From positions 1 to 64,000 of the forward strand of contig NZ_KB893136.1 in NCBI RefSeq assembly GCF_000374005.1: 64,000 nt of DNA. The letters run 5' to 3'. Below, in pieces: positions 27,414-37,707 of the stretch (within the stretch, counting starts at the first letter, position 1; each line of letters opens with the position of its first letter). Position numbers and translations under genes: made by a program. The notes beneath the pieces are model-generated. The model worked only from the letters and a program-made list of their open reading frames with translations, did not search any database and was not told the origin of the DNA. This DNA is from Kiloniella laminariae DSM 19542. Its GTDB lineage: Bacteria > Pseudomonadota > Alphaproteobacteria > Kiloniellales > Kiloniellaceae.

Positions 27414-27441
27414 AAAAACACCTGTAAGTACAGGTGTTTTT
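27414..27441. terminator. Bidirectional terminator
   Basis: AAAAACACCTGT and ACAGGTGTTTTT form a perfect 12-bp stem with the loop AAGT. Both strands end in a T run, so it can serve the small gene on the left and the M23 peptidase gene on the right. Confidence 0.92.
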
Positions 27442-27452
27442 CTGTGTCTGAT

Positions 27453-28493
27453 TTATGGCAATTCCACTTTTCTGCTATCAGCAAAGATTGTTTGCCAGCT
27501 TCCTTTAACAAGCCGCTCAAGCTGTACTTCCCCCAGATAGAGCCCTGACAACCATCCTTCTTGTGGCCTCTTCAATCCAAAATACCTGAAATAGGAAGCT
27601 TGCCTTTTGGTCAGAACCGTCTGATCAACCTTTCTTTTGCCCGAGGGATCTGTAATGCTCAAGGTCAGACGGTCTGCAGGGTGAACGCCCCACGCCTCCA
27701 TCCAGAAGACCAAACGTTCCGTTTCTCCTCTATAGGAAATTCGTTCTCTTTCTTCTGGCAGTGGCAGCTTTCTGACGACAGGAACAGAGGATGAGAACCC
27801 CGTTTCAACCAACCCGGTTTCACGGTAAGACAAACTCTCGCTTGCCTCCGCACTCCACAAACCTGCTGGCTTGCCTTCAGGATTACAGTTTTCAGGCTGA
27901 ACACCTGTAAAGGGATCGTAAAACTTTGCATTCCGGGTAACGTGAAAATGCAAATGGGTAAATTCGGTATTCCCGCTCAGACCAACCAGCCCCAGTTTCT
28001 CTCCCGCTTTGACCTGTTGCCCAACCATGACTGTAATTGACCCAGGACGGAGATGAGCATAAAGCGTCTCCCAGCCCCCGCTATGACGTAGCACAACAGC
28101 ATTGCCAGCTTCACGCCCGGAAGGCACCTTTTCGGGTTCTTCCAGAAACAGGTCCTCTTTCTCGCCCTCGCGGATACGCGTAACTTCGCCGTCCTGCGCA
28201 GCCACAACCACAACACCTTCGTGATAGGCCGCATAATCTATCACCCGGAAATCAGTGCCCTTGTGGCGCGGATAACTTAATGTTCCACAGCGGTAATCGC
28301 GATATCCGGACCCCGGTGAGACATCCATATAGTTCTGGATGATGCATTGCTGTGGGATTTGACACTCTATCGGCAGATCCAGCTTGAAGTCTTCATCTGC
28401 GGATACCGGGGGGATATAAAAACACAATCCTCCCCAAAAGACGCCAAACAGAAACTTTCTGGCCAGAGATCCGAGATATGGCATCAAAATCAT
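27453..28493 (-). CDS. M23 family metallopeptidase (LytM), periplasmic
   Basis: An exported zinc peptidase, probably a peptidoglycan endopeptidase. From ATG 28493 the protein is 346 residues and begins with a signal peptide (MILMPYLGSLARKFLFGVFW, then a site after VSA). The longer open frame adds 36 residues of unrelated sequence overlapping the upstream gene, so I reject it. The LytM domain has both metal motifs intact: HKGTDFRV (HxGxD) and THLHFHV (HxH), with AGNAVVLRHSGGWETLYAHL between. The last 110 residues are a beta-rich domain of unknown role. It starts 4 bases after the nucleosidase stop, so the two are co-transcribed. Confidence 0.87.
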   Translation of the reverse strand: MILMPYLGSLARKFLFGVFWGGLCFYIPPVSADEDFKLDLPIECQIPQQCIIQNYMDVSPGSGYRDYRCGTLSYPRHKGTDFRVIDYAAYHEGVVVVAAQDGEVTRIREGEKEDLFLEEPEKVPSGREAGNAVVLRHSGGWETLYAHLRPGSITVMVGQQVKAGEKLGLVGLSGNTEFTHLHFHVTRNAKFYDPFTGVQPENCNPEGKPAGLWSAEASESLSYRETGLVETGFSSSVPVVRKLPLPEERERISYRGETERLVFWMEAWGVHPADRLTLSITDPSGKRKVDQTVLTKRQASYFRYFGLKRPQEGWLSGLYLGEVQLERLVKGSWQTIFADSRKVELP

Positions 28494-28497
28494 ACTT

Positions 28498-29262
28498 TCA
28501 GAGCAAAGGAATAATACGGCGCAAGACCAATGCCGCTCCGCCCGCAGTTTCCTCAAGGAACTGCATAAAATCAATCGTGTTCTCTTCTCCGGCAAGGTCA
28601 CTCAAAGACCGCACAACCAGACATGGCACCTGGTAACGTTGAGCCACCTGGGCAATGGCAGCCCCCTCCATTTCAACAGCAAGCCCTCCCAAAACGGCAC
28701 ACAACCTGTCTCTGGAAGCCGTACAGCCAATGAATTGATCTCCGGTCAGGATTACGCCCGACGTAATAACAGGTGTTCGGGCAACACCACCAGCCGCAGC
28801 TGCAGAAATTTCCGGCAACTCGAAATCAGCCAACGCCACCATAATCCTCTCGATAAGAGACGCGGCCACATCATAACCAAGTTCTGAGGTCGGCAGATGG
28901 ATCGGGAGATGGCCGGGTTGATAGGTCGTAAGCTCATTATCGACAACCATGCCATAGTCATGCTGAACCAGTTTGCTGCCGATGACAACATCTCCAACAC
29001 CAAGACGGGGGTCCAGCCCTCCGGCAACGCCGGAAAACAGGATTGCCCTGCACTTAAAATGTTCCATCAACAGTGTGGTAACAACGGCTGCATTCACCTT
29101 GCCCATACCTGCCTCGACAAGAACTGTCTCAACACCCTCCAGCTTGCCGATTAAAAATGAAAAACCGGCAACAGATTTTTCAGAAGAAAGCTGAAAAGCC
29201 TGACCAAAATGCTGAATTTCATTTGGAATTGCACATATAAGACCGAGAGGTTGCTCTGACAT
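28498..29262 (-). CDS. 5'-methylthioadenosine/S-adenosylhomocysteine nucleosidase-like protein
   Basis: A nucleoside phosphorylase-fold hydrolase of about 254 residues. I place the start at ATG 29262 (MSEQPLGLICAIPNE) because the frame upstream has no family similarity and the ATG is preceded by GGAG. The catalytic Glu is in AIPNEIQHF, the glycine-rich loop in ILFSGVAGGLDP, and the nucleobase-binding region in AVEMEGAAIAQVA. The catalytic Asp is in VRSLSDLAGEE. It cleaves adenine from MTA or SAH, supporting methyl-group and methionine recycling. A related hydrolase such as futalosine hydrolase cannot be excluded. The LytM peptidase gene follows at 4 bases. Confidence 0.82.
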   Translation of the reverse strand: MSEQPLGLICAIPNEIQHFGQAFQLSSEKSVAGFSFLIGKLEGVETVLVEAGMGKVNAAVVTTLLMEHFKCRAILFSGVAGGLDPRLGVGDVVIGSKLVQHDYGMVVDNELTTYQPGHLPIHLPTSELGYDVAASLIERIMVALADFELPEISAAAAGGVARTPVITSGVILTGDQFIGCTASRDRLCAVLGGLAVEMEGAAIAQVAQRYQVPCLVVRSLSDLAGEENTIDFMQFLEETAGGAALVLRRIIPLL

Positions 29263-29395
29263 CGCTTGTTTACTCCAGCGTACTGCGTATATCCGGGCCA
29301 TTCGGCCCTTAAAGTGCAGTAAAGTGCAAAAGAACACTCATGCCAAGTCCTGTCACGAACAGAAACAATAGACTAACAATAAGAGAAGCTACAAA

Positions 29396-29427
29396 AACAA
29401 AACCCCGCAACAGGTGCGGGGTGTTTT
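29396..29427 (-). terminator. Terminator downstream of the tRNA-Lys pair
   Basis: On the minus strand CCCCGCA pairs with TGCGGGG across CCTGT and is followed by a TTTTGTTTTTG run. It ends the tRNA-Lys transcript. Confidence 0.85.
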
Positions 29428-29446
29428 GAGCAGGCCGGGAAGAGAA

Positions 29447-29522
29447 TGGTGGGCCCGACAGGATTCGAACCTGTGACCTGCCGATTAAAAGTCGGACGCT
29501 CTACCAGCTGAGCTACGGGCCC
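29447..29522 (-). tRNA. tRNA-Lys (UUU), copy 1
   Basis: This 76-base tRNA has encoded CCA, acceptor stem GGGCCCG/CGGGCCC, D-arm AGCTCAGCTGGTAGAGC, anticodon loop CTTTTAA (anticodon TTT) and T-arm ACAGGTTCGAATCCTGT. It is identical to the copy at 29560-29635. Confidence 0.97.
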
Positions 29523-29559
29523 AGCCTGCTTATATAGTTCCGGAAAACCGGAGAGAGAA

Positions 29560-29635
29560 TGGTGGGCCCGACAGGATTCGAACCTGTGACCTGCCGATTA
29601 AAAGTCGGACGCTCTACCAGCTGAGCTACGGGCCC
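29560..29635 (-). tRNA. tRNA-Lys (UUU), copy 2
   Basis: This is an identical 76-base tRNA in tandem, separated by 37 bases from copy 1. It has the same acceptor stem, the same TTT anticodon and encoded CCA. Both are on the minus strand and probably form one transcript ending at the hairpin near 29410. Confidence 0.97.
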
Positions 29636-29786
29636 CGTCTTCTCTCACTCCCGACATCAAACTGTAATGCGGTAAGCGAGGCGGAAGATAGAACCCCTTA
29701 TTGATTCGGTCAACCGCCTTTTTCTCCAAGTAGGTAAAAAAACGAAAATATATTATTTGAAAAGGACTTAGCAGAAGAAATGCAGG

Positions 29787-30305
29787 TTAGATTTTGTTGT
29801 CACGCATCAGCTTGAATTTTTTCTCAAGCTTTATTTTTGTCTCCGGGCTGACAAAAGAGGCTATGTCTCCTCCCAAATACCCGATTTCCTTTACAAAACG
29901 AGACGAAATGAATTGCTGTTTTTCTGACGCCATCAAAAACACCGTCTCGATTTCCGCATCCAGACGGGCATTCATTCCGGTCATCTGAAACTCGTATTCA
30001 AAGTCCGAGACCGCCCGTAGTCCGCGAATAATAATACTGGCACCAACTTCGCGGGCAAAATGCACCAGCAGATTATCAAAGGGAAGAACTTCAATCTCAT
30101 GCCCCTGTTCACGCAACGGTGCTATATCGTGCAACACCATATCAACCCGCTCCTGCGTGTTGAACAGGGGGCCTTTGCGGTCATTCTTTGCAACAGCAAT
30201 AACCAGCTTGTCCAGCACACGGCAACCCCGGGTGATGATATCAATATGCCCCTTGGTGATCGGATCAAATGTTCCCGGATAAAGCCCGACGTGTTTTGTC
30301 GTCAT
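29787..30305 (-). CDS. coaD: Pantetheine-phosphate adenylyltransferase CoaD
   Basis: This cytoplasmic enzyme adenylates 4'-phosphopantetheine, the penultimate step of coenzyme A synthesis. The 172-residue protein has the nucleotidyltransferase TxGH motif in GLYPGTFDPITKGHIDII, the RGLRAVSDFEYEFQM substrate-binding segment and the ISSRFVKEIG motif near the C-terminus. Length and motifs are standard. It follows gyrA on the same strand, separated by gyrA's terminator, so it has at least partly independent transcription. Confidence 0.97.
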   Translation of the reverse strand: MTTKHVGLYPGTFDPITKGHIDIITRGCRVLDKLVIAVAKNDRKGPLFNTQERVDMVLHDIAPLREQGHEIEVLPFDNLLVHFAREVGASIIIRGLRAVSDFEYEFQMTGMNARLDAEIETVFLMASEKQQFISSRFVKEIGYLGGDIASFVSPETKIKLEKKFKLMRDNKI

Positions 30306-30325
30306 GGTTTCAGACCTTTTCTTCG

Positions 30326-30356
30326 AACAAAAGGCGGGGATCTCTCCCCGCCTTTG
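30326..30356 (-). terminator. Terminator of gyrA
   Basis: AAAGGCGGGGA pairs with TCCCCGCCTTT across a 4-base loop, an 11-bp perfect stem. On the minus strand it is followed by TTGTTCG. It separates gyrA from coaD. Confidence 0.85.
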
Positions 30357-30364
30357 CCCTTGGA

Positions 30365-33154
30365 TTATTCCTGTTCTGGACGATCACCTGCAGCTTCCAG
30401 GCTTTCTGTCCCGCTCTCACCTTCAACAGCCAGATCGGTTTCGGATTCAACCTCATCTTCCTCACCATCATCTGCCAAACGTGAAACGGAGACAATCTTC
30501 TCGTCAGACGCTACATCGAACAGTTTTACCCCGCGGGTCGACCGCCCGGCAATCCGCACATCATGTACAGGGCAACGGATCAGTTTTCCGGCATCTGTCA
30601 CCAGCATGATGTGATCGGTCTGCTCAATCGGGAACACCCCGATGACCTCGGTTGTCCGGTCACCCGCGCGGCTCAGGTCAAGGTTTCCAATACCTTTACC
30701 ACCCCGGCTGGTTACCCGGTATTCATAGGATGAAGACCGCTTGCCAAGACCATCTTGTGAAATGGAGAGAATAAACTGCTCGTCAGCTTCCATGGCATCA
30801 AGCAGGTCCTGGGACAGGCTTGTCTCCAGAGCAGAAGGATCAAACTCGCCCTCGTCCGCATTATCGCTTCTTCGCTTGGCACTGGCGTAACGCATATACT
30901 GATCCCGGGTTTCTGAATCCGCATCCATGTGATTGATGATCGCCATGGAAATGACTTTATCCCCTTCAGCCAGCGATATACCACGAACACCCGTAGACGT
31001 ACGGCCAGAGAAGACACGTACCGCGGAAACCGCAAACCGGATGCACTTGCCCCGCGCAGTCGCCAGCATGATGTCTTCATGTTCTGTACAGGTCCGAACG
31101 CCGATAAGGTGGCTGTCGTCCTCCAGTTTCATGGCAATTTTACCATTCGACATCACATGGGTGAAATCAGACAGCTTGTTGCGCCGGATACCACCGGTCG
31201 AGGTGGCAAACATCACATACATATCCGACCAGGTTTCCTCGTCTTCCGGCAGAGGCATCATCGTGGATATAGTTTCGCCTTCCTTAAGCGGAAGAAGGTT
31301 GATCAGCGCCTTGCCCCTCGAGGTCGGTGTCCCCGGAGGCAGGCGATAGACCTTCATCTTGTAGACCATGCCAAAGGAAGAGAAGAACAATACAGGCGTA
31401 TGGGTATTACAGACAAAAATCTGGGAGACAAAATCTTCATCTCTTGTCGCCATACCTGACCGCCCCTTGCCGCCACGGCGTTGAGCACGATAGGTACTCA
31501 AAGGAACACGTTTAATATAACCGCCATGACTGACCGTCACGACCATCTCTTCACGCTGGATCAGATCCTCATCATCGTAGCCGAATACGCCGTCGAGAAT
31601 TTCAGTACGCCTTGGTGTCGCGTACTTTGCCTTCATCTCGACCAGCTCTTCGCGCAAAATCCCCATCAGCTTTTCTCTGGAAGCCAGAATTTCGAGATAA
31701 TAACGAATCTGCGCTGCAATTTCTTCCAGTTCACCGGCAATCTTGTCTCTCTCAAGTCCGGTCAGTCTCTGCAAGCGCAACTCAAGAATCGCGCGGGCCT
31801 GGGTTTCTGAAAGATAATAATTACCGTTTTCATCAACAGAACGACCTGGTTCGTCTATCAGCTTAATCAGCGTCTCGACATCCCGAGCAGGCCAAGCTTT
31901 TTCCATCAGCTGTTCACGGGCGACCACAGGATCAGGGGCAGCCCTGATCAAGCGGATGATTTCATCGATATTGGCAACCGCAATTGCCAGACCGACCAAA
32001 ACATGAGCCCTGTCACGTGCTTTACCCAGCTCATATATAGTCCGACGGGTAATGACTTCTTCACGGAATGCGACAAAAGCTGAAATGATTGATTTGAGAT
32101 CCAGCAGCTCGGGGCGACCAGAATTCAACGCCAACATATTCGCCCCAAACGAGGTCTGAAGCGGCGAGAAACGATAGAGCTGGTTCAGAACAACTTCCGG
32201 TTCAACATCCCGACGCAGTTCAATAACAACGCGTACGCCCTGACGATCACTCTCATCGCGGATATCAGTAATACCATCAATGGTTTTATCACGCACAATC
32301 TCGGCAATTTTTTCAAGCATGCGGGCCTTGTTGACCTGGTAAGGTACCTCGGTCACCACGACAGCCATCTTGTCTTTGCGCACTTCCTGGATTTCTGCCC
32401 TGCCGCGCATGACAATCGAGCCACGTCCAGTGTGGTAGGCATCGCGGATCGTTGTACGGCCCAAAATGATACCACCTGTCGGGAAATCCGGACCGGTGAT
32501 GATCTGGTTCAGCTCGTCAATAGAGACTTCAGGATCATCCACATAGGCACAGCAGCCATCCAGAACTTCCCCCAGATTATGTGGAGGAATATTGGTAGCC
32601 ATCCCCACAGCGATCCCGCCAGCACCATTGACCAGTAGGTTGGGGTAACGGGCCGGCAGTACCGTCGGCTCTTTGGTCGATTCGTCGTAGTTGTCCTGAA
32701 AATCAACCGTATCTCGGTCAATATCTTCAAGCAGAGCTTCACTGGCGACCCGCTGCAGACGGGCTTCGGTATAACGCATGGCCGCAGGCGGATCACCATC
32801 CATGGAGCCAAAGTTACCCTGACCGTCAATCAGCGGCAGACGCATGGAGAAATCCTGCGCCATACGAACCATCGCATCGTAAATCGCGCTGTCGCCGTGC
32901 GGATGGTATTGCCCCATCACATCCCCGACAACACGAGCAGATTTACGATAGGCGCGGTTCCAGTCATAGCCGGATTCCTTCATCGCATAGAGAATGCGAC
33001 GATGGACGGGCTTCAAACCATCCCGGACGTCAGGAAGCGCACGCGACACGATCACGCTCATGGCGTAATCGAGATAAGAGCGCTTCATTTCATCTTCAAT
33101 TGTTACCGGAAAAATATCCTGGTGTTCGGACGGTGAATCAGTATTCGAGGCCAC
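30365..33154 (-). CDS. gyrA: DNA gyrase subunit A
   Basis: The 929-residue breakage-reunion subunit of gyrase introduces negative supercoils together with GyrB. The N-terminal catalytic domain contains the active-site Tyr128 in [10 protein letters not shown]. The quinolone-resistance region keeps Ser89 and Asp93 (GDSAIYDAM), the sensitive-type residues. The C-terminal beta-pinwheel carries the GyrA box QRRGGKG near residue 565, followed by blades with the RTSTGVRGI and RGGKGI signatures. The tail is acidic (GEEDEVESE). The start is GTG at 33154. The C-terminal pinwheel is about 50 residues longer than in E. coli GyrA, as in many alphaproteobacteria. Confidence 0.98.
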   Translation of the reverse strand: MASNTDSPSEHQDIFPVTIEDEMKRSYLDYAMSVIVSRALPDVRDGLKPVHRRILYAMKESGYDWNRAYRKSARVVGDVMGQYHPHGDSAIYDAMVRMAQDFSMRLPLIDGQGNFGSMDGDPPAAMRYTEARLQRVASEALLEDIDRDTVDFQDNYDESTKEPTVLPARYPNLLVNGAGGIAVGMATNIPPHNLGEVLDGCCAYVDDPEVSIDELNQIITGPDFPTGGIILGRTTIRDAYHTGRGSIVMRGRAEIQEVRKDKMAVVVTEVPYQVNKARMLEKIAEIVRDKTIDGITDIRDESDRQGVRVVIELRRDVEPEVVLNQLYRFSPLQTSFGANMLALNSGRPELLDLKSIISAFVAFREEVITRRTIYELGKARDRAHVLVGLAIAVANIDEIIRLIRAAPDPVVAREQLMEKAWPARDVETLIKLIDEPGRSVDENGNYYLSETQARAILELRLQRLTGLERDKIAGELEEIAAQIRYYLEILASREKLMGILREELVEMKAKYATPRRTEILDGVFGYDDEDLIQREEMVVTVSHGGYIKRVPLSTYRAQRRGGKGRSGMATRDEDFVSQIFVCNTHTPVLFFSSFGMVYKMKVYRLPPGTPTSRGKALINLLPLKEGETISTMMPLPEDEETWSDMYVMFATSTGGIRRNKLSDFTHVMSNGKIAMKLEDDSHLIGVRTCTEHEDIMLATARGKCIRFAVSAVRVFSGRTSTGVRGISLAEGDKVISMAIINHMDADSETRDQYMRYASAKRRSDNADEGEFDPSALETSLSQDLLDAMEADEQFILSISQDGLGKRSSSYEYRVTSRGGKGIGNLDLSRAGDRTTEVIGVFPIEQTDHIMLVTDAGKLIRCPVHDVRIAGRSTRGVKLFDVASDEKIVSVSRLADDGEEDEVESETDLAVEGESGTESLEAAGDRPEQE

Positions 33155-33466
33155 GTAATTATCCCGTTTCCGTTAAACAGAAATGCACGAAAAAAACGTC
33201 GAGAGCAGAACACTCCGGCGCATAGATTTTCAGGCACAGATTATTGCAACGAAAATGTAGCAAATTCATCCCTGCCTCACAACAAAATGTGCGGAAAAAA
33301 CCGCTGAAAACTAGTGATCTATCAATTTGATATACAATAATTTTTTCAAGAAGAAATCCGGATCGGGGAATCGTCAAATTCGAATCGGCCAGTTCTCCGC
33401 ATTTGCCTCGTAAACAACAGGGACACGAACCTCATCACAGGGACATTCTCGCGCTATTTTTCGACT
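33155..33466. other. Intergenic region upstream of gyrA
   Basis: These 312 bases lie between gyrA and the end of the acetyltransferase gene, both on the minus strand, and should contain the gyrA promoter. AT-rich stretches occur around 33290-33350. No hairpin, repeat or RNA gene stands out, and open frames here look random. Confidence 0.4.
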
Positions 33467-33919
33467 CTACAGATCCAGAATCATATCCACATGCGGGATA
33501 CCGGCATCGTCATAAGGAATGTCAGAAACCAGGCCATAGCCAAGCGACTGGTAGAAACCGACCAGATGCTCCTGAGCCGAAAGCTCAATACGCCAAGCCT
33601 TGTCTTGAAGGGATATAAATGTCCGGGCCTTTTCCATCAGCTGGCGGGCAAGCCCTCTTCCCCGAGCCTTCCTTGCAACAGCAACTCTCCCGATCTGATA
33701 TCTCCCCGCCTCATTCGGAATTTGAAGGATACGACTCACAGCGATAACCTGCTCTCCCTCGGAAACAAGAACATGCCAGGACTCCATGTCACGACCATCG
33801 ATATCCTGAAACAAAGACTGCTGTTCAATCACAAAGACATCGGCACGCAGCTGTAAAAGACCGTAGAGCTGGTCTTTGGAAAGCTCGGGATAGGACAAAA
33901 GTTCAATTTGCAAAGTCAT
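33467..33919 (-). CDS. GNAT family N-acetyltransferase, ElaA-like
   Basis: A cytoplasmic acyltransferase of 150 residues. The start is set at ATG 33919 (MTLQIELLSYPELSKDQLY), preceded by GAGG nine bases upstream; the frame extends to an upstream TTG without similarity. The ElaA pattern is clear: LRADVFVIEQ, then DIDGRD, the GRVAVARKARGRGLARQLM acetyl-CoA pyrophosphate loop (R/Q-x-x-G-x-G/A), and a C-terminal YDDAGIPHVDM typical of the family. The substrate is unknown. It follows ssb on the same strand but behind its terminator. Confidence 0.85.
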   Translation of the reverse strand: MTLQIELLSYPELSKDQLYGLLQLRADVFVIEQQSLFQDIDGRDMESWHVLVSEGEQVIAVSRILQIPNEAGRYQIGRVAVARKARGRGLARQLMEKARTFISLQDKAWRIELSAQEHLVGFYQSLGYGLVSDIPYDDAGIPHVDMILDL

Positions 33920-33963
33920 GCTCGTCTGCCTCAAAATACCAAGGTAACAAGGCTATAAAACAG

Positions 33964-33987
33964 AAAACGGCCCGTAAAGGCCGTTTT
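33964..33987 (-). terminator. Terminator of ssb
   Basis: AAAACGGCC pairs perfectly with GGCCGTTTT across CGTAAA. The minus-strand transcript of ssb reaches it about 40 bases past its stop; the T run is short. Confidence 0.8.
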
Positions 33988-34024
33988 CGTTGAAACAATA
34001 TCTGTAAAACAATATCTGTAATTG

Positions 34025-34567
34025 TCAGAACGGAATTTCATCATCCAGATCATCCGCTGACATACCGCTTCCGCCAGAACTCGCACCACCACCCTGGGAT
34101 GGAGAGGACGAACCGCCACCGAAGCCGCCGCCATATCCGCCACCACCAAAGTTGCTGTCACTGTCTCCGCCATAACTGCCACCAGCAGAATCACCCATAC
34201 CGCCCTGGCCATCGTTTCGGCCATCAAGCATGGTCAACTCGCCACGGAAGTTCTGCAAAACAATCTCGGTCGTGTATTTTTCTACACCTGATGGATCGGT
34301 CCACTTGCGGGTCTGTAGCTGACCCTCGAGATAAACCTTTGATCCTTTGCGCAGAAATTTCTCAGCAACATCAACAAGCCGATCATTGAAGATAACCACG
34401 CGGTGCCATTCGGTTTTATCCCGGCGCTCGCCTGAGGTACGGTCTTTCCAGCTTTCAGAAGTCGCGATGTTCAAATTAGCCACACGCTGTCCGGATTGCA
34501 TGGAGCGGATCTCTGGATCCCGGCCCAAATTACCAATCAGGATTACCTTGTTAACACTACCAGCCAT
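34025..34567 (-). CDS. ssb: Single-stranded DNA-binding protein
   Basis: The 180-residue SSB coats single-stranded DNA in replication, recombination and repair. The N-terminal OB-fold (about residues 1-110) begins [19 protein letters not shown] and includes GEWHRV-type motif [10 protein letters not shown] long Gly/Ser-rich disordered linker (about 115-168) leads to the acidic tip DDLDDEIPF, the canonical SSB C-terminal peptide that binds partner proteins. A GAGGAAA ribosome-binding site precedes the start. It is divergent from uvrA, the common alphaproteobacterial and enterobacterial arrangement. Confidence 0.98.
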   Translation of the reverse strand: MAGSVNKVILIGNLGRDPEIRSMQSGQRVANLNIATSESWKDRTSGERRDKTEWHRVVIFNDRLVDVAEKFLRKGSKVYLEGQLQTRKWTDPSGVEKYTTEIVLQNFRGELTMLDGRNDGQGGMGDSAGGSYGGDSDSNFGGGGYGGGFGGGSSSPSQGGGASSGGSGMSADDLDDEIPF

Positions 34568-34709
34568 GGCTCGTTTCCTCGTCTTGTAGAGAATCTGTAA
34601 ATCGATTCTGAAACCCTATCAGTCGGGTTGATCAGAGCCAACGCCTAATAGGGGATCAATCACTTTTCTGCAAGTGAAGTGATCACAAGCAGGAAAAAGG
34701 ATGCATTTT

Positions 34710-34724
34710 GTTCACTGTTCGTCC
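34710..34724 (+). promoter_or_regulatory. Candidate LexA box between ssb and uvrA
   Basis: GTTCACTGTTCGTCC matches the alphaproteobacterial SOS box GTTC-N7-GTTC in seven of eight defined bases. It lies 61 bases before uvrA and 143 bases before ssb. Confidence 0.5.
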
Positions 34725-34741
34725 ATATATAACTCAAATGA

Positions 34742-34756
34742 GAACATTTGCAAAAC
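34742..34756 (+). promoter_or_regulatory. Second candidate LexA box, close to uvrA
   Basis: GAACATTTGCAAAAC matches GAAC-N7-GAAC in seven of eight defined bases and sits 29 bases before the uvrA start. It is weaker evidence on its own, but supportive together with the first box. Confidence 0.4.
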
Positions 34757-34784
34757 ATCGGCATAAAAAGATACAGGTAGGAAA

Positions 34785-37625
34785 ATGAGTTTGATACAGG
34801 AATCCCGTACGATTTCGGTTCGTGGAGCCAGAGAACATAACCTGAAAAACATCTCGGTAGATTTACCCCGCAATCAGCTCGTTGTTATTACTGGCCTCAG
34901 CGGATCTGGCAAATCATCTCTCGCCTTTGACACCATCTATGCCGAAGGTCAGCGCCGCTATGTCGAATCCCTTTCGGCCTATGCTCGTCAGTTTCTTGAG
35001 CTCATGCAAAAACCTGATGTCGATTCTATCGAAGGCTTATCCCCTGCTATTTCCATAGAGCAGAAAACCACATCAAAGAATCCCCGTTCCACCGTCGGCA
35101 CCGTCACCGAGATTTACGATTACCTACGCCTGCTCTTTGCCCGTGTCGGCGTGCCCTATTCCCCCGCAACCGGTCTGCCGATCCAGAGCCAGTCTGTCAG
35201 CCAGATGGTCGACAAGGTGATGGAGATGCCCGAAGGCACCCGACTTTACCTGCTCGCCCCGATTGTTCGTGGTCGGAAAGGCGAATATCGCAAGGAACTG
35301 GCTGATCTTCAAAAAAAGGGTTTTCAAAGGGTCAAGGTTGACGGTGAGCTTTATGAAATTGCTGAAGTTCCAGCCCTCGACAAAAAGAAAAAACACGACA
35401 TAGAAATCGTTGTAGACCGTGTGGTGGTCCGTGACGATATCCAGACCCGTCTCGCAGACAGCTTTGAAACCGCGCTTAATCTGGCCGATGGGATCGCCTT
35501 TACCGAAGATGCCAAATCGGGCGAAAGAACAATTTTCTCTGCGCGTTATGCCTGCCCGGTTTCCGGTTTTACCATTGATGAAATTGAACCGCGCCTGTTC
35601 TCGTTCAACAATCCCTTTGGGGCCTGTCCTACTTGTGACGGCCTGGGGCTCACTCTGTTTTTCTCTCCGGAACTCATTATTCCTGATCAACGGGCTACCT
35701 TAAAAAAGGGCGCTATTCTCCCCTGGGCCAATTCCACATCAAAGTATTATCTCCAGACTCTCAAGAGTCTGGCTGAACATTTTGACTTCCCCCTTGATGT
35801 TCCCTGGAGTGAGCTTTCCATGGAAACCCAGGCCCTGCTGTTGAACGGGTCTGGCAAGGAAAGCATTGCCATGACCTATACAGATGGCAACCGAAGCTAT
35901 CAGACCAAGAAACCCTTTGAAGGCATTATTCCCAACATGGAACGGCGGTTCCGGGAAACCGATAGTGACTGGGTACGGGAAGAGCTCTCCAAATATCAGT
36001 CCAAACAGCCTTGCACCAGTTGCAGTGGCCACCGCCTGAAACCGGAAGCTCTTGCCGTAAAAATCGCCGATCGCCATGTGGGCGAGATTGCCAGTCTTTC
36101 TATTGCCGAGGCTGAAAAATGGTTCCGCAGTATCCCGGGCTCTCTATCCGCCAAAGAAAATGAAATCGCCGTTCGTATTCTCAAGGAAATCAACGAACGG
36201 CTTTATTTCCTGGTCAACGTTGGCCTGGATTACCTCACACTCTCGCGCTCATCCGCGACTTTATCCGGGGGCGAAAGCCAGCGTATTCGTCTCGCCTCAC
36301 AAATTGGCTCCGGTCTGACCGGTGTGCTTTATGTACTGGACGAGCCGTCAATCGGCCTGCACCAACGCGATAACGCCAGACTTCTGGAAACCCTCCGCCG
36401 CTTGCGGGATCTGGGCAATACTGTCGTTGTCGTCGAACATGATGAGGATGCAATCCGCACGGCTGACTATCTTGTTGATATGGGTCCAAGAGCCGGCACC
36501 CATGGCGGCCAGGTCGTGGCCTGTGGATCTCCTGACGATGTCATGGCAAACAAAGAGAGTCTCACCGCCAAATACCTGACAGGTGAACTATCCATTGCTC
36601 TCCCGGAGGAGCGGCGCAAGGGCCACAAGGGCCAGTCAATCAAGGTCCTCAACGCCAATGGAAACAACCTCAAGAACGTTTCCATCGAAGTCCCACTGGG
36701 AACTTTCACCTGTATCACCGGCGTGTCAGGAAGCGGTAAGTCAACCTTGATCCTCGAAACCCTCTACAAGGCTGTTTCAAGGCGCCTGCACAATGCAAAG
36801 GGGCAACCCGGCAACCATGAAGCCATCGAAGGCTTGGAATTCATCGACAAGGTGATCGATATCGACCAGTCCCCGATTGGCAGAACCCCGAGATCCAACC
36901 CGGCAACCTATACAGGGGCATTCTCGCCGATCCGTGACTGGTTCACTGGTTTGCCGGAAGCAAAAACCCGGGGTTACAAGCCCGGACGTTTTTCCTTCAA
37001 CGTCAAGGGTGGCCGCTGTGAATCCTGTCAGGGTGACGGTCTGATCAAAATTGAAATGCATTTTCTGCCCGATGTCTATGTTGAATGTGACGTCTGCAAA
37101 GGCAAGCGCTACAATCGCGAAACCCTCGAGATTCATTTCAAGGGTAAAAGCATTGCTGATGTCCTTGCCATGACGGTTGATGAAGGTTGCGAATTTTTCA
37201 AGGCAGTCCCGTCAATCCGCAACAAACTGGAAACTCTGCAGCGGGTTGGTCTGGGTTATGTTCAGGTAGGTCAGGCCGCCACCACCCTTTCCGGTGGCGA
37301 AGCCCAACGGGTCAAGCTGGCCAAAGAGCTCTCGAGACGGGCGACAGGGAAAACACTTTATATCCTGGATGAGCCGACAACAGGCTTGCATTTCGATGAT
37401 GTCAAAAAACTTCTGGAAGTTCTTCAGACTCTGGTCGATCAGGGAAATACTATTCTCTGTATCGAGCACAATCTGGAGGTCATCAAGGTTGCCGACTGGG
37501 TGATCGACATGGGACCTGAAGGCGGCGACAAGGGAGGCAAGGTTGTCGCCAGGGGAACACCAGAAGATGTTGCCAAGACCAAAGGCAGCTACACAGGGGA
37601 ATACCTGAAAGCTTACCTGGAATAA
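34785..37625 (+). CDS. uvrA: Excinuclease ABC subunit A
   Basis: The 946-residue damage-recognition ATPase of nucleotide excision repair. There are two ABC modules: Walker [13 protein letters not shown] at about residue 37 and [12 protein letters not shown] at about 646, and signature/Walker B pairs [12 protein letters not shown] and [12 protein letters not shown]. Zinc-binding cysteines occur as CPVSG...[14 protein letters not shown] and CESCQGDG...[16 protein letters not shown] ribosome-binding site precedes ATG 34785. It is divergent from ssb with candidate LexA boxes between them, consistent with SOS induction. Length is normal. Confidence 0.98.
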   Translation: MSLIQESRTISVRGAREHNLKNISVDLPRNQLVVITGLSGSGKSSLAFDTIYAEGQRRYVESLSAYARQFLELMQKPDVDSIEGLSPAISIEQKTTSKNPRSTVGTVTEIYDYLRLLFARVGVPYSPATGLPIQSQSVSQMVDKVMEMPEGTRLYLLAPIVRGRKGEYRKELADLQKKGFQRVKVDGELYEIAEVPALDKKKKHDIEIVVDRVVVRDDIQTRLADSFETALNLADGIAFTEDAKSGERTIFSARYACPVSGFTIDEIEPRLFSFNNPFGACPTCDGLGLTLFFSPELIIPDQRATLKKGAILPWANSTSKYYLQTLKSLAEHFDFPLDVPWSELSMETQALLLNGSGKESIAMTYTDGNRSYQTKKPFEGIIPNMERRFRETDSDWVREELSKYQSKQPCTSCSGHRLKPEALAVKIADRHVGEIASLSIAEAEKWFRSIPGSLSAKENEIAVRILKEINERLYFLVNVGLDYLTLSRSSATLSGGESQRIRLASQIGSGLTGVLYVLDEPSIGLHQRDNARLLETLRRLRDLGNTVVVVEHDEDAIRTADYLVDMGPRAGTHGGQVVACGSPDDVMANKESLTAKYLTGELSIALPEERRKGHKGQSIKVLNANGNNLKNVSIEVPLGTFTCITGVSGSGKSTLILETLYKAVSRRLHNAKGQPGNHEAIEGLEFIDKVIDIDQSPIGRTPRSNPATYTGAFSPIRDWFTGLPEAKTRGYKPGRFSFNVKGGRCESCQGDGLIKIEMHFLPDVYVECDVCKGKRYNRETLEIHFKGKSIADVLAMTVDEGCEFFKAVPSIRNKLETLQRVGLGYVQVGQAATTLSGGEAQRVKLAKELSRRATGKTLYILDEPTTGLHFDDVKKLLEVLQTLVDQGNTILCIEHNLEVIKVADWVIDMGPEGGDKGGKVVARGTPEDVAKTKGSYTGEYLKAYLE

Positions 37626-37643
37626 CTTTTGCCCTGGGCTAAT

Positions 37644-37686
37644 AAAAAAGCATCAGTGAGAGCTCTTCTCGCTGATGCTTTTTTTG
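37644..37686. terminator. Bidirectional terminator between uvrA and the cyclase gene
   Basis: AAAAAAGCATCAG pairs with CTGATGCTTTTTT around an inner GAGAGCTCTTCTC hairpin. Long T runs on both strands fit termination of the convergent uvrA and cyclase transcripts. Confidence 0.92.
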
Positions 37687-37707
37687 TAGACCTGTAGGGA
37701 CTATCAG

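Noticed and set aside
28494-28601. N-terminal extension of the M23 peptidase overlapping the nucleosidase gene
   Set aside because: A signal peptide begins at ATG 28493, and the extra residues would bury it inside the protein.
29447-29635. Tandem identical tRNA-Lys considered as an attachment-site duplication
   Set aside because: Both copies are complete tRNAs with encoded CCA and share a terminator; no integrase or foreign cargo lies between or beside them.
34105-34215. Gly/Ser repeat region in ssb considered as a tandem repeat element
   Set aside because: This is the ordinary disordered linker of SSB, not a DNA repeat of independent interest.
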